From CAVPHV01 sp963704825 (lineage in GTDB: Bacteria; Actinomycetota; Acidimicrobiia; Spongiisociales; UBA5794): a DNA stretch of 64,000 nucleotides. Numbering within the stretch: position 1 is the first letter of the stretch; every line of letters begins with the position of its first letter. A program made the translations under genes and the position numbers. The notes below the pieces were generated by a model. The model was not told the origin of the DNA. It ran no database searches and saw only the letters and a list, made by a program, of their open reading frames with translations. Of the stretch, positions 17,676 to 26,773 are shown one piece after another. Location: contig CAVPHV010000011.1 of the NCBI GenBank assembly GCA_963704825.1, forward strand, positions 62,001-126,000, given 5' to 3'.

Positions 17676-18401
17676 ATGACTGCCGCAACGCCGCGACTCG
17701 TCGTCGCCACCTTGGCGCTGCTGCTCTTTGGCACGGCCTGTTCCGAAGGAACGACCGGGACAACTCTGGCTCCGGATGTGGACACGATTCTGACGGCGTC
17801 CGCCGAGGTGATGGGGGACATCGACTACGTGAAGTTCACCATCGAACGGGGCGGCGCCCCCATCTACATCGACCCTGCCGACGCCCTCGCCTTCGAAAAC
17901 GCCGAAGGTCGCTTTGCCGGGCCGAGCTCGGCGGACGCAGTCGTGGACATCAAAGTCTCGAGCCTCACCACCCGGATCGGCGCGGTAGCGATCGACGGTG
18001 ACACCTGGCTGTCGAACCCCATCACCGGCAAATTCGAGCCCGCTCCAGCCGGATACAACCTCGACCCGGCGACCCTGTTTGACCCGGAAGAGGGTTGGCG
18101 CCCGCTGCTCGCCGGCGGCCTGACCAACGTCGAACTGATCGGCCTCGAGGATCGTGAGGCGGGCGAGCTGTACCACCTGCGCGGCACCGGTGATCGGGAA
18201 CGCATCGGAATCATCACCGCCGGCTTGGTCGACGACCAAGACGTCGTCCTCGACATCTGGATCGATCCGAGTACGGGCTATGTGCGGGAGGCCGAGTTCG
18301 TAACCATCTACCGGGGCGAAGACACCACCTGGCGGCTGACGTTCTCCGAGTTCGGCGAGCCGATCGAAATCAACATCCCCGATCTAGGCGGCGAAAGCTG
18401 A
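17676..18401 (+). CDS. lprG: LprG/LppX-family lipoprotein
   Basis: A 241-residue lipoprotein of the LppX_LprAFG family, which carries triacylated lipids across the periplasm in mycobacteria. The signal peptide ends in LFGTAC with Cys22 lipidated. The mature part has the family's order of strands and helices, with AEVMGDIDYVKFTIERGG at the first helix and LDIWIDPSTGYVREAEF near the end. CAGGAGGACC gives a strong ribosome site for ATG 17676. It lies 26 bases upstream of an MFS exporter, exactly the lprG-P55 arrangement of mycobacteria, which is strong support for the family call. Confidence 0.8.
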   Translation: MTAATPRLVVATLALLLFGTACSEGTTGTTLAPDVDTILTASAEVMGDIDYVKFTIERGGAPIYIDPADALAFENAEGRFAGPSSADAVVDIKVSSLTTRIGAVAIDGDTWLSNPITGKFEPAPAGYNLDPATLFDPEEGWRPLLAGGLTNVELIGLEDREAGELYHLRGTGDRERIGIITAGLVDDQDVVLDIWIDPSTGYVREAEFVTIYRGEDTTWRLTFSEFGEPIEINIPDLGGES

Positions 18402-18427
18402 ACCCAATCAAGCGCACCGCCTCACCG

Positions 18428-20647
18428 ATGGCGATCCTCGCGGTCGTCGGTTTTGGTGTGTTCATCGCGGCAGACGACCTCACCGTTGTCTCCACCATGT
18501 TGCGGCCGATCATCGGCGATCTCGGCATCGTCCTGCCCGATGGATTGGACGACGCGGCGTGGATCGTCAACGCCTACCTCATTGCCTACGTGTCCGTGAT
18601 GCCGTTCATGGGTCGCCTCAGCGACATCGTGGGGCGACGCAAGGTCTACATCGGAGCGCTCACCCTGTTCCTGATCGGATCGATCATGATCCCGTTCACA
18701 ACATCCATGGGACCGTTCCTGTTCGGCAGGGTTCTGACGGCCATCGGCGGGGGTGCCCTCGTCCCGGTTGGGATGGCGGTCGTCGGTGATGTCTTCGCCG
18801 AGAAGCGGCGCGCCCGCGCTCTGGGAACGCTCGGCGCCATCGATACGCTCGGTTGGGTGTGGGGCCCCCTCTACGGAGCCATGCTGGTTCGTTTCCTCTC
18901 GTGGAAGTGGCAGTTCTACACCAACATCCCGCTGGCCGTCATCGGTATCGCGGCGGCATGGTGGGCGCTGGCGGCGTTCGACAAGCCGGTGCGGCGCAGC
19001 AAGATCGACTGGGCGGGTGCGACGACTCTCACCATTGCCCTCGTCGCCGTCAACCTCGCGCTGCTCGGCAGCGCCGAGATCCAAAGCGTCACCGGCCTCG
19101 AGGAGTTGACCGGCAGTGGCGGCGACTGGTTGCGCTGGCTCTACATCGTTGCCGCAATCGCCGCCGTGGCCTTTGTCGTCATAGAACGTCGATCCGACGA
19201 TCCCTTGATCGACTTCAGTCTGTTCCGGGGCCGAAACCTCACTTCCGCCGTGATCATCAACTTCCTCGTCGGCGCCGCCCTGGTCATTGCGATGGTGGAT
19301 GTGCCCCTCTTCGTCAACATGGTTGAAGTCAACGTGGAGCGTTCCGCGGTCATCGCCGGCTGGGTTCTGAGCGCGCTGACCGCCGCCATGGCGGTGACGT
19401 CCTACCTGGGTGGTCGCATCACGGAACGTACCTGGTACCGGCCCCCGGTCTTGATCGGTCTCGGCGCCGCCGCGGCCGGGTTCCTGCTGATGGGAGCCGG
19501 ATGGACGGTCGACACCGCGTACTGGACGATGGCGTGGCAACTGGCGCTGCTCGGCGCCGGGTTCGGGTTTGTGATCGCCCCCACCAGCGCCGCCGTCGTC
19601 GACGGTGCTCCGGCCGACCGACGCGGGACCGCAGCCAGCCTCGTCGTCGTGGTCCGCCTGATCGGACTCAGCGTCGGCCTCTCCGGGCTGACCGCATGGG
19701 GACTCTTCCGATTCAACCAGTTCCGCCAGAACGTCGACCTGCCCCCACTCGGCGACCCCGGCTACACCGAAGCCCTCAGCACGGCACAAGCCGAGGTGAC
19801 CACATCGGCGCTGGCGGAGACCTTCCTCGCCGCCGCAGTGGTGATCGGCATCGCCTTCGCTGTGGCCTTGATGATGCGCCGCACCCCAACAGCCACCCCC
19901 GACCTCGTTCCCCCGGCCGAAACCCCGACCACCGCGGACGACACCACCACCCTGGAGTTGCCCGCACAACAACCCGCACAACAAGGAGACCCGATGAAGG
20001 ACTTCGTCAACCGCAACATCGTCGCCGTGCTCGGCACCCTCGGCGGGTTGGTGGTCCTCTCACTGCTCCTCAATGTCGTGCTGCTGGCGCGCGCCTCGAA
20101 CGTGTCGAATGACGTTGCTCAGAACGCCGCCGATATCGAACGGGTCGAGGGCGGAGCCGCCATCTTCGCCTCACAGGTGACCGGTCTCCAGAGCCAACTC
20201 GCCGACCTCGCCCCCACAGTGAGCGCCGGTCTCGACGAGGCAATCGCCGGTCTCGAGGCGTTTGCCACCTCAACGATCGATTTCACCGTCGACATCAACG
20301 AGACCATCCCGATCAATACGACGATCGATCTCAACCGCACGCTTTCGGTTCCCATCAACGAAACGATCCCCCTGGAGCAGACCATCGACACAACGGTGAC
20401 GGTGGCCGGCCCGTTCGGAATCGACATCCCGCTCGACATCACGATCCCGGTCGCGGTCGACGTTCCCATCGTCCTCGACGTCGATATCCCGATCAACGAG
20501 CAGATCCCGATCACCACGGAGATCCCGGTGGTGCTCAGCGTCCCGCTCTCCGTCGACGTGGCCGGAACCGAGCTCGCTCGCCTCGCCGAGTCCCTCCAGG
20601 CAGGGCTTGCCTCCTTCCAGGCCGTCATGGCGGGTCTAGCCGGCTGA
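18428..20647 (+). CDS. P55-like MFS exporter with C-terminal beta-rich extension
   Basis: A 739-residue protein. The first 480 or so residues are a 14-segment drug/lipid exporter: DDLTVVSTML in helix 1, motif A GRLSDIVGRRKVY, and further segments to about residue 483. It pairs with the upstream LprG-like lipoprotein and probably exports lipids or drugs. After a Thr/Gln-rich linker there is an extra membrane segment (VAVLGTLGGLVVLSLLLNVV) and a roughly 170-residue exported region with repeated INETIPI, INETIPL and INEQIPI units, suggesting a beta-solenoid. An internal ATG at 19994 with AAGGAG five bases upstream could also yield the last 217 residues as a separate protein. The extension is not part of known P55. 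Confidence 0.82.
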   Translation: MAILAVVGFGVFIAADDLTVVSTMLRPIIGDLGIVLPDGLDDAAWIVNAYLIAYVSVMPFMGRLSDIVGRRKVYIGALTLFLIGSIMIPFTTSMGPFLFGRVLTAIGGGALVPVGMAVVGDVFAEKRRARALGTLGAIDTLGWVWGPLYGAMLVRFLSWKWQFYTNIPLAVIGIAAAWWALAAFDKPVRRSKIDWAGATTLTIALVAVNLALLGSAEIQSVTGLEELTGSGGDWLRWLYIVAAIAAVAFVVIERRSDDPLIDFSLFRGRNLTSAVIINFLVGAALVIAMVDVPLFVNMVEVNVERSAVIAGWVLSALTAAMAVTSYLGGRITERTWYRPPVLIGLGAAAAGFLLMGAGWTVDTAYWTMAWQLALLGAGFGFVIAPTSAAVVDGAPADRRGTAASLVVVVRLIGLSVGLSGLTAWGLFRFNQFRQNVDLPPLGDPGYTEALSTAQAEVTTSALAETFLAAAVVIGIAFAVALMMRRTPTATPDLVPPAETPTTADDTTTLELPAQQPAQQGDPMKDFVNRNIVAVLGTLGGLVVLSLLLNVVLLARASNVSNDVAQNAADIERVEGGAAIFASQVTGLQSQLADLAPTVSAGLDEAIAGLEAFATSTIDFTVDINETIPINTTIDLNRTLSVPINETIPLEQTIDTTVTVAGPFGIDIPLDITIPVAVDVPIVLDVDIPINEQIPITTEIPVVLSVPLSVDVAGTELARLAESLQAGLASFQAVMAGLAG

Positions 20648-20785
20648 CCCCGCTGGTCAGGCCGAGCTGACCGCACGACCCGCCCCGCGAACTAGTCCGC
20701 TCACGTCGCCCCAAATCACCCGGGCACGCATTCAATTGACTACATAGAGTGGTATTGGACGAAGTTGGAGCAACAGGGGGCTGGA

Positions 20786-23338
20786 ATGCGGACGCGCAGG
20801 CTGTCTATCGCCGCGCTGGCGATGCTGCTCGTCGTCTCCAGCGTCGGCCTCGCCGCTCCGTCGCCCGCCGCCGCAGTCGACCACGGTCCCCTGTTCTTCG
20901 GCGCCTACGCAAAACCGCTCGACGGCAGAACCGAACGACAAGCGGTCGAGGACCTCGAGATCGCCACCGGCCGTCAGATGGATACCGTTCGCGAGTATCT
21001 GGTGTGGAACGAGAGTTTTCCCACGAGCTACCACGAATGGCTGGCCGACACCGGTCGGGTCCCGATCATTTCGCTCAAGACGAAGCGGCTGAACGGCACC
21101 AAGATCCAGTGGTCGACCATCGCCAACGCAACCCCTGGTTCGGCGATCTACGCCGAGATCGTGGCCTGGGCCCACAAATTCCGCGACTACGAGGTCCCCT
21201 TCTACTTCACGTTCCACCACGAACCGGAGATCAGCGAGAACGACCCGTATGGAACCAACCTGCAGTATCAGGCGGCGTGGCGCACAGTCGTCGACATCTT
21301 CCGCGCCGAGGGAGTGGACAACGCCCGGTACACCTTCATCACCACGGCATGGAACTACCACGTTGATCCCGCCAATCGGCGCTACGTGCCGACGTGGTAC
21401 CCCGGCGACGGCTACGTCGACTTCATCGCGGCCGATGCCTACAACTGGGGTAACTGCCTCGATCCCGACAACGGCATCTGGCGAAGCCTCGAGCAGGTGA
21501 TCGAACCCTTCCGCCAGTGGGGGGCAACCCATCCGGACAAACCGCTGATGCTCGCCGAGTGGGGCACCGTCGAGCACGCCACCGACCCATCGGCCAAGGC
21601 GGCCTGGTACGCCGAGGCCCGGGACCTGTTCAAACAACCCCAGTACTCCCAGTTTGTCGGCATCTCCTACTTCAACTCACCGTGGGTCGGCAACTGCACC
21701 TGGCAGGTCGACACCACAGAACAATCGCTCAACGCGTTCTCGGCCATGGGGGCCGATCTCTTCTACCACGCTGCCGAAGACCCCGACGCGACCGGGATCA
21801 CCGTCGCCGTCTCGGCCTCGCCCGACCACATCATCGGTCCCGGCGACGACGTTGCCTTCACCGTGACCATCTCGAATCAATCGCAACGCGACAACGCCTG
21901 GATCAACACACTCGACGCCACCGCCTTTGGCGACGTCGGCACCGCAGGATCATGCTCGCTTCCGAAGACGATCCAACCCGCCGCGTCCTTCGCCTGCACC
22001 TTCACCGGCTTCGTTGCGGGCGATCCCGGCGACGTCATTGCGACCACCGTTGTCGCTTCCGGTTGGTCGAGGGGGAGCCAGATCTCGGCGGAGAACACGG
22101 TCGAGGTGGCGGTCGAGGCGGGGCCTTCCGGGGAGGTCCTCTTCGTCGTAGCAGATGTGGCCGCCATGACCGCAGCCGAAGGAGCGATGCAGGCTCGACT
22201 GGCCGATCTCGACTACTCGGTGACCACCAAGACGGCGGCTGCCGCGGCGACGGCCGACGCCACGGGGAAAGCGGCGATCCTGCTCTCTTCCAGCGTGAAG
22301 CTCACTGCAGTGGGAGCCAAATTCACTCACGTCCCTGAACCGGTCATCGTCTGGAAGCCCCGGTTGTTCGACGTCTTGGGACTGACGGCCGAACACGGCT
22401 CGACCCGGCAGGTCACGACCATCACCCTCAACGACCCGAACCACCCGTTGGCAGCGGGGTTCGACAACGCCGTCGCGATCCTGGCCCCAAGTGCTCTGGT
22501 CGCAGTGGGGACACCGGCGCCGAGCGCCTCCGTTGTGGCCTCTGCGGCTCAACAGCCCTCGCTGTTCGCCTACACGGCAGGTGCTCAGTTGGCCAACGGC
22601 GAAACCGCTCAGGGATGCCGCGTCGCCTACCCGGCGTTCCACACTGCGGCCACGAACTACACCGCCGGCGGCTGGGCGCTCTTCGAGAACGCAGTCGTCT
22701 GGGCGGCAGATGGATGCCCCATCTCGGTGACCGCACCGCAGGCACTGTTCGTGGTGCCAAACGAGAACAACCTCACGGAAGGCGACGGTGCGATCACGGC
22801 TCGCCTCCAATCGCTCGGGTTCACGGTGGTGCCACGGTCGGCAGCTGCGGTGACCGGAGGCGATGCGGCCGGGAAAGAACTCGTGCTCATCTCGTCGAAC
22901 ATTGGAGAGGCCGCCGTCGGCTCCAAGTTCACCAGCGTGTCGGAGCCGGTCATCATTTGGAAACCCTGGTTGTACGACGCCATGAAAATGTCGAACTCCA
23001 ATGGCTCGAACCGCACCGTGTCAGCGCTCGACGTGGTGGCCGGCAACCACCCCGCGGCCGGCGAGTTCACCGGGGAGACCACGATCGTCGAGACCGCGAG
23101 CAAGGTCGCCGTCGGCACGCCGGCGCCGGGCGCCACGGTGATCGCACGAGCCGCCGGCAAGCCCTCACTGTTCGCCTTCTCTCCCGGCGACCCGCTCTCC
23201 GATGGGCAGCCGGCGCCGGGCTGCCGTATCGCCTATCCCTCGTTCCACACCACGCCGAGCGTCTACAACGCCACCGGATGGAAACTCTTTGACGACACCG
23301 TCGCCTGGGCGATTGGCGGCTGCACCACGATCCCGTGA
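20786..23338 (+). CDS. secreted GH26-like glycoside hydrolase with tandem repeat modules
   Basis: An 850-residue secreted enzyme. A signal peptide ends near PSPAAA. The catalytic TIM barrel (about residues 35-320) resembles family 26 beta-mannanases: FTFHHEPE supplies the acid/base Glu146 and LMLAEWGTVE the nucleophile Glu258. An Ig-like module (TVAVSASPDHIIGPGDDVAFTV) follows, then two tandem domains of about 195 residues each (from near 450 and 650) with the shared pattern LFVV, SVS/HVPEPVI, WKP, CR(V/I)AYP.FHT. Each repeat has a flavodoxin-like or ThuA-like look. ATG 20786 is preferred over the upstream TTG because the signal peptide begins there. Substrate is inferred to be a mannan or similar hemicellulose. 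Confidence 0.78.
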   Translation: MRTRRLSIAALAMLLVVSSVGLAAPSPAAAVDHGPLFFGAYAKPLDGRTERQAVEDLEIATGRQMDTVREYLVWNESFPTSYHEWLADTGRVPIISLKTKRLNGTKIQWSTIANATPGSAIYAEIVAWAHKFRDYEVPFYFTFHHEPEISENDPYGTNLQYQAAWRTVVDIFRAEGVDNARYTFITTAWNYHVDPANRRYVPTWYPGDGYVDFIAADAYNWGNCLDPDNGIWRSLEQVIEPFRQWGATHPDKPLMLAEWGTVEHATDPSAKAAWYAEARDLFKQPQYSQFVGISYFNSPWVGNCTWQVDTTEQSLNAFSAMGADLFYHAAEDPDATGITVAVSASPDHIIGPGDDVAFTVTISNQSQRDNAWINTLDATAFGDVGTAGSCSLPKTIQPAASFACTFTGFVAGDPGDVIATTVVASGWSRGSQISAENTVEVAVEAGPSGEVLFVVADVAAMTAAEGAMQARLADLDYSVTTKTAAAAATADATGKAAILLSSSVKLTAVGAKFTHVPEPVIVWKPRLFDVLGLTAEHGSTRQVTTITLNDPNHPLAAGFDNAVAILAPSALVAVGTPAPSASVVASAAQQPSLFAYTAGAQLANGETAQGCRVAYPAFHTAATNYTAGGWALFENAVVWAADGCPISVTAPQALFVVPNENNLTEGDGAITARLQSLGFTVVPRSAAAVTGGDAAGKELVLISSNIGEAAVGSKFTSVSEPVIIWKPWLYDAMKMSNSNGSNRTVSALDVVAGNHPAAGEFTGETTIVETASKVAVGTPAPGATVIARAAGKPSLFAFSPGDPLSDGQPAPGCRIAYPSFHTTPSVYNATGWKLFDDTVAWAIGGCTTIP

Positions 23339-23407
23339 CACCGCGACGGCCCACGGCGATCGCGAATCCGCGATAATTGGGGCACCCCGGACGAGGAGGC
23401 ACCCAGC

Positions 23408-23857
23408 ATGTCAGACAACGATGCTTTGGATGCGGCAAGAACCAAACGCACGGCCTTGCACACCGCGATGGTCAAAGTGGAAGATGCGGCTCAAGCTCCG
23501 GCCAAGTCGCAGATCTGGCGGGCCATGTTGTTCGCCGCACTCGACGATCTCTCCGTTGCCCTTGAAGAACACATCGCAACAGTGGACGCCCCGGGCGGCA
23601 TCATCGACCGAGTCACCGCCGACGCACCTCGCCTCGAGGCTGCCGGCCGGCGCCTGGCCGACGACCACGAACCACTGCGCCGGCAGGTCGCCGTCGCCAT
23701 CGCGGCGGTGCGGGCTGCGGACTCACCGCCCAGCGATGAGGACGTCGAGACGATTCTCGAGATCATCCTCGAACTGATCGGTGCCTTGTCGCGTCATCGC
23801 CAGCGCGGCTCTGACTTCGTGTGGGAGGCCTATGACGTCGACATCGGCAGCCACTGA
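23408..23857 (+). CDS. helical-bundle protein, possibly hemerythrin-like
   Basis: A 149-residue, largely helical protein with a good GGAGG ribosome site. Histidine and acidic positions (LEEHIATVD, DDHEPLRRQV, LSRHRQRGSDFVWEAY) recall HHE/hemerythrin-type four-helix proteins, but the spacing is not canonical, so I do not assert metal binding. No neighbour gives a functional clue; it lies convergent with the EamA transporter gene, 7 bases from that gene's stop. Confidence 0.55.
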   Translation: MSDNDALDAARTKRTALHTAMVKVEDAAQAPAKSQIWRAMLFAALDDLSVALEEHIATVDAPGGIIDRVTADAPRLEAAGRRLADDHEPLRRQVAVAIAAVRAADSPPSDEDVETILEIILELIGALSRHRQRGSDFVWEAYDVDIGSH

Positions 23858-23864
23858 CGGCGTC

Positions 23865-24764
23865 TCAGGCTTCTCGCCGCGACGCCAACAGTGCGCCGAA
23901 GATCACTAGGCCGACCCCGACCAGGGCGACGGCCGTGACTTGGTCGTCGCGGAACACGACGCCCAACAAGAGGGCTACCACCGGAATCACGTAAGTGATG
24001 AAGGACGAGCGAGTTGACCCCACCCGGCCGACCAGGCTGCCCATGATCACGAAGGCAAGGCCGGTGCCCAGCACGCCTGCCGCGGCCACCGCCAGAAACG
24101 AATCCCAGGCGAAGGTCGAGGCGGGGATCCCAGCCAGACCGAAGGGAGCCGTCCAGATCGTGGCAAGCGCCAGCATCCTTGCCATCACCGGAAGCGAGCC
24201 GTAGCGCTGCTGGATCGGCGCGGCGAGATTGACGGAAATCCCATAGCACAGCGTTGCGATCAGGACCAGGACGACACCGAGCGCTTCCGTTTCGCCTTCA
24301 CCGATCGAGGGCAGGCTGATGGCGACGACGCCGGCAAAGCCCACAAGAAGGCCGAGGAGCTGGGCGCCCCGCGGCAACCGTCTCAGCAAAACCGCTGCAA
24401 TCGTGGCGGCAAAGATCGGCATCGCGCCGTTGAGCATTCCCGCAACCGCAGAGTTGATCCACTGCTGTGCGATGGGAAACAGCGTGAAGGGGATCGCCAC
24501 CCACAGGAAGCTGAGCACGATCAACCGGGGCCAGTCGTAGCGGTCCACCGGGGTGCGTGCCGCCGGGAACAGGATGAGCACCGCGGCGCCGAGCGCCACC
24601 CGAAGCCACGTGATCAGGCCTGGTTCGAAGGAGTCGAGGCCAATCGCGATGAACAGGAACGACGAACCCCAAATGATCCCGATCGACCAGAACAACAGCC
24701 AATCGGCAGGGGTAAACGCCTCCCGGTTGGTGCCGGCCGATGTGGAGAGGATACGGCTACTCAT
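23865..24764 (-). CDS. EamA/DMT-family transporter
   Basis: A 299-residue drug/metabolite-type transporter with ten predicted membrane segments in two EamA halves. The first half opens with WLLFWSIGIIWGSSFLFIAIGL, the second with the corresponding LVLIATLCYGISVNLAAP. Family members export amino acids, metabolites or drugs; the substrate here is unknown. The start at 24764 leaves a short cytoplasmic tail before helix 1. A single-gene unit with 74 bases between it and the next minus-strand gene. Confidence 0.85.
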   Translation of the reverse strand: MSSRILSTSAGTNREAFTPADWLLFWSIGIIWGSSFLFIAIGLDSFEPGLITWLRVALGAAVLILFPAARTPVDRYDWPRLIVLSFLWVAIPFTLFPIAQQWINSAVAGMLNGAMPIFAATIAAVLLRRLPRGAQLLGLLVGFAGVVAISLPSIGEGETEALGVVLVLIATLCYGISVNLAAPIQQRYGSLPVMARMLALATIWTAPFGLAGIPASTFAWDSFLAVAAAGVLGTGLAFVIMGSLVGRVGSTRSSFITYVIPVVALLLGVVFRDDQVTAVALVGVGLVIFGALLASRREA

Positions 24765-24838
24765 GAGAGTCCCATCGCCGTCGGAGGTGCATCACCAGAG
24801 AGAAACCCGACCGGTGCACACCGGTTGCACTCGATCGG

Positions 24839-25312
24839 CTAGCCCTTGTCGGAGGTTGCTCCGTCGCCACCGTCGGCCGCCTCGTCGGCAACGGCGTCTG
24901 CCGCCCCGGCCGCTTGGCCGGTAGCCTTGTCTACCGCACCCTCGGCAGATGATGTTGGACCTGCCGCCACCGGAGCAACCCCAGCAGCCTCAGCCGGAGG
25001 ATCGGTCCTGCCAAGACGATCGAGCACCTGCTGCTTCGAGCTAGGCCATCCCGGAATCATGTCGTCGATCTTGTCGCCGAGCGTCGCCGCAGCCACGAAA
25101 CCGGCTACAAACGCCACAATTCGCGACCGCTTGCCAAAGATCAGGCCGGCGACGGCCGCCAGGCCTGCGGTGGCGAGCGGCGCACCAATGATCAGCGCCT
25201 GTGGCTGCTGATCGGTCGACTGGGCCTTCTTGATGGCCATCGTCTGGTGAAGGACGTACCCGGCGGTCGTGCCTGCAAGTGCGGTGCCGATGGTGGCGAA
25301 GAGACGTTTCAT
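24839..25312 (-). CDS. hypothetical membrane protein with Ala-rich tail
   Basis: A 157-residue protein with predicted membrane segments near residues 5-22, 42-62 and 66-84, and a disordered Ala/Asp-rich C-terminal tail (about 110-157). The ATG at 25312 starts directly before the first segment; the longer frame would overlap the divergent gene at 25397 and is rejected. No recognised domain; the middle GKRSRIVAFVAGFVAAATLGDKIDD looks like a membrane hairpin. Confidence 0.6.
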   Translation of the reverse strand: MKRLFATIGTALAGTTAGYVLHQTMAIKKAQSTDQQPQALIIGAPLATAGLAAVAGLIFGKRSRIVAFVAGFVAAATLGDKIDDMIPGWPSSKQQVLDRLGRTDPPAEAAGVAPVAAGPTSSAEGAVDKATGQAAGAADAVADEAADGGDGATSDKG

Positions 25313-25396
25313 ACGTTGCGATCCTAGTGGTGGCTCGATCCTGTTGGGCCTGAGGCTCGAAGGGCCCTCCCCGGAGGCATCGTAAGCTGGTGTCCC

Positions 25397-26185
25397 GTGA
25401 CCACTCCCGACACCGCCAGCCTGCGCTCCGTGGCCTTGCCGGCCGAGCACGGCGGGTGGAGTCTCACCCTCGAACCGGTGGTGCTCGGCCTGCTGGTGAC
25501 TCCCTCACTCGCCGGCGCCGCCCTCGGTGGAGTCGCCCTGCTCGGTTTCCTGTCGCGCACCCCGCTCAAGGCCTACTTCGTCGATCGCTACCGAGGTCGT
25601 CACCTCGCCCGCACGAAGCTGGCCGGCCGGGTGGGCGCCGTCGAACTCACCTTCTTCGCCGGACTGTTGTTCGTGGCAACAGTCACCGGATCGCTCCGCT
25701 TCTGGATACCCCTCCTGATCGCCGCCCCACTCATCGCGATCGAAGTGTGGTTCGACGTGCGCAGCCGCAGCCGGCGGCTCATCCCTGAACTCGCCGGCAC
25801 CGTCGGCGTCGCCTCGATGGCAGCCGCCATCCCTTTGGCGGGGGGAGCGACGGCTTCACTCGCCGCCGGGCTGTGGTGTGTCGCCGGCGCCCGAGCCGTC
25901 GCCACCATTCCCTTCGTTCGACTCCAGTTGCGCCGGTCCAAGGGCCAGCCGCACCATGTGCGCACCAGCGACGTCGCCCAGATCGTGGCCGCCGGCGCCG
26001 CGGCGATCGGCTGGGCATTCGGCGCGGTGCCGATGTCGGGGCTGATCGCCATTGCCGGCCTCGCCGCCATCCAAACCTGGCTGTCGCGCCGTCCGCCCCC
26101 GGCCACCCCGGTGCTCGGCGCCCAGGAAGTCGTTCTTGGCCTGACCATCGTGCTCGCCACCGCCCTCGGAGCCCTGGCGCCATAG
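25397..26185 (+). CDS. YwiC-like membrane protein
   Basis: A 262-residue integral membrane protein of the YwiC-like family (PF14256), recognised by the N-terminal LPAEHGGWSLTLEPVVLGLLV, which matches the family's P-x-EHG-x-W motif, and by about seven membrane segments. Its biochemical role is not established. The GTG start gives the motif at the right position. It is divergent from the gene at 25312 with 84 bases between. Confidence 0.75.
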   Translation: MTTPDTASLRSVALPAEHGGWSLTLEPVVLGLLVTPSLAGAALGGVALLGFLSRTPLKAYFVDRYRGRHLARTKLAGRVGAVELTFFAGLLFVATVTGSLRFWIPLLIAAPLIAIEVWFDVRSRSRRLIPELAGTVGVASMAAAIPLAGGATASLAAGLWCVAGARAVATIPFVRLQLRRSKGQPHHVRTSDVAQIVAAGAAAIGWAFGAVPMSGLIAIAGLAAIQTWLSRRPPPATPVLGAQEVVLGLTIVLATALGALAP

Positions 26186-26189
26186 GGCC

Positions 26190-26258
26190 TCAGACGACGT
26201 CGATCTGGTTACCTTCGGGATCGGAGGTGATCTGATACCGCGTTTGGATATCGGCCAC
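26190..26258 (-). CDS. tiny ORF resembling the end of a VOC/glyoxalase protein
   Basis: A 22-codon frame (GTG to TGA) with GAGGAG five bases before the start. Its last residues, TSDPEGNQIDVV, match the conserved C-terminal strand of VOC/glyoxalase proteins (DPxGNxIxL). No upstream remainder of such a gene is visible. It may be a fossil of a deleted gene or a genuine small protein; I lean to a remnant. Confidence 0.3.
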   Translation of the reverse strand: MADIQTRYQITSDPEGNQIDVV

Positions 26259-26289
26259 ATGCACTCCTCAGGATCGCAGTCAGCCGATC

Positions 26290-26748
26290 CTACGTCTCAG
26301 AGACAAGCGCCATCCGCAGTTCGTGCTCGCCGTCGTCGTTGACGGTGCCCTGATCGACAAAGCCGAGGGACTCGTAGAGGCTGCGGGCGATGGAGTTCTT
26401 TGGGTCGCAATCGATGCGCATCCCGTGGGCCCCGGCGGCAACGGCGACCTCTATCGCCCCGACCATGCCGGCGCGACCAAATCCTCGACCTTGGTGGTTC
26501 GCATCGATGAGGTAGCCCCACACCAGGTAGTCGCCGGCCCACGAGCCGCTCGGGATCAGTTGCCCCATCATGAACCCAACCAAAGTCCCGGAGTCAAAGA
26601 CGCCGAGCGGAACGGCCCCTGGGTATCGCTCAGCGTCTGCGAGCGAGTCCATCACCGGGGCGACCAGCCGTTGCTGGATCGGGAGCACCCGAAGCGCCCG
26701 AGCGGAATCCACCTCATGAGGCTCCAACATTCGCACAACTACCGACAT
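26290..26748 (-). CDS. GNAT N-acetyltransferase
   Basis: A 152-residue acetyltransferase. The acetyl-CoA motif is DANHQGRGFGRAGM, preceded by the strand DYLVWGYLI and followed by IARSLYESLGFVDQG, a standard GNAT ending. The start MSVVVRML at 26748 is preferred; longer frames would cross into the divergent gene. The two divergent genes have almost no space between them, so at least one may be leaderless. Substrate unknown. Confidence 0.8.
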   Translation of the reverse strand: MSVVVRMLEPHEVDSARALRVLPIQQRLVAPVMDSLADAERYPGAVPLGVFDSGTLVGFMMGQLIPSGSWAGDYLVWGYLIDANHQGRGFGRAGMVGAIEVAVAAGAHGMRIDCDPKNSIARSLYESLGFVDQGTVNDDGEHELRMALVSET

Positions 26749-26773
26749 GGAGCCAAGCGTAGGCTCTGTGGCC

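Noticed and set aside
18422..19984. 520-codon minus-strand frame
   Set aside because: Antisense shadow of the MFS exporter; low-complexity Gly/Asp/Arg translation.
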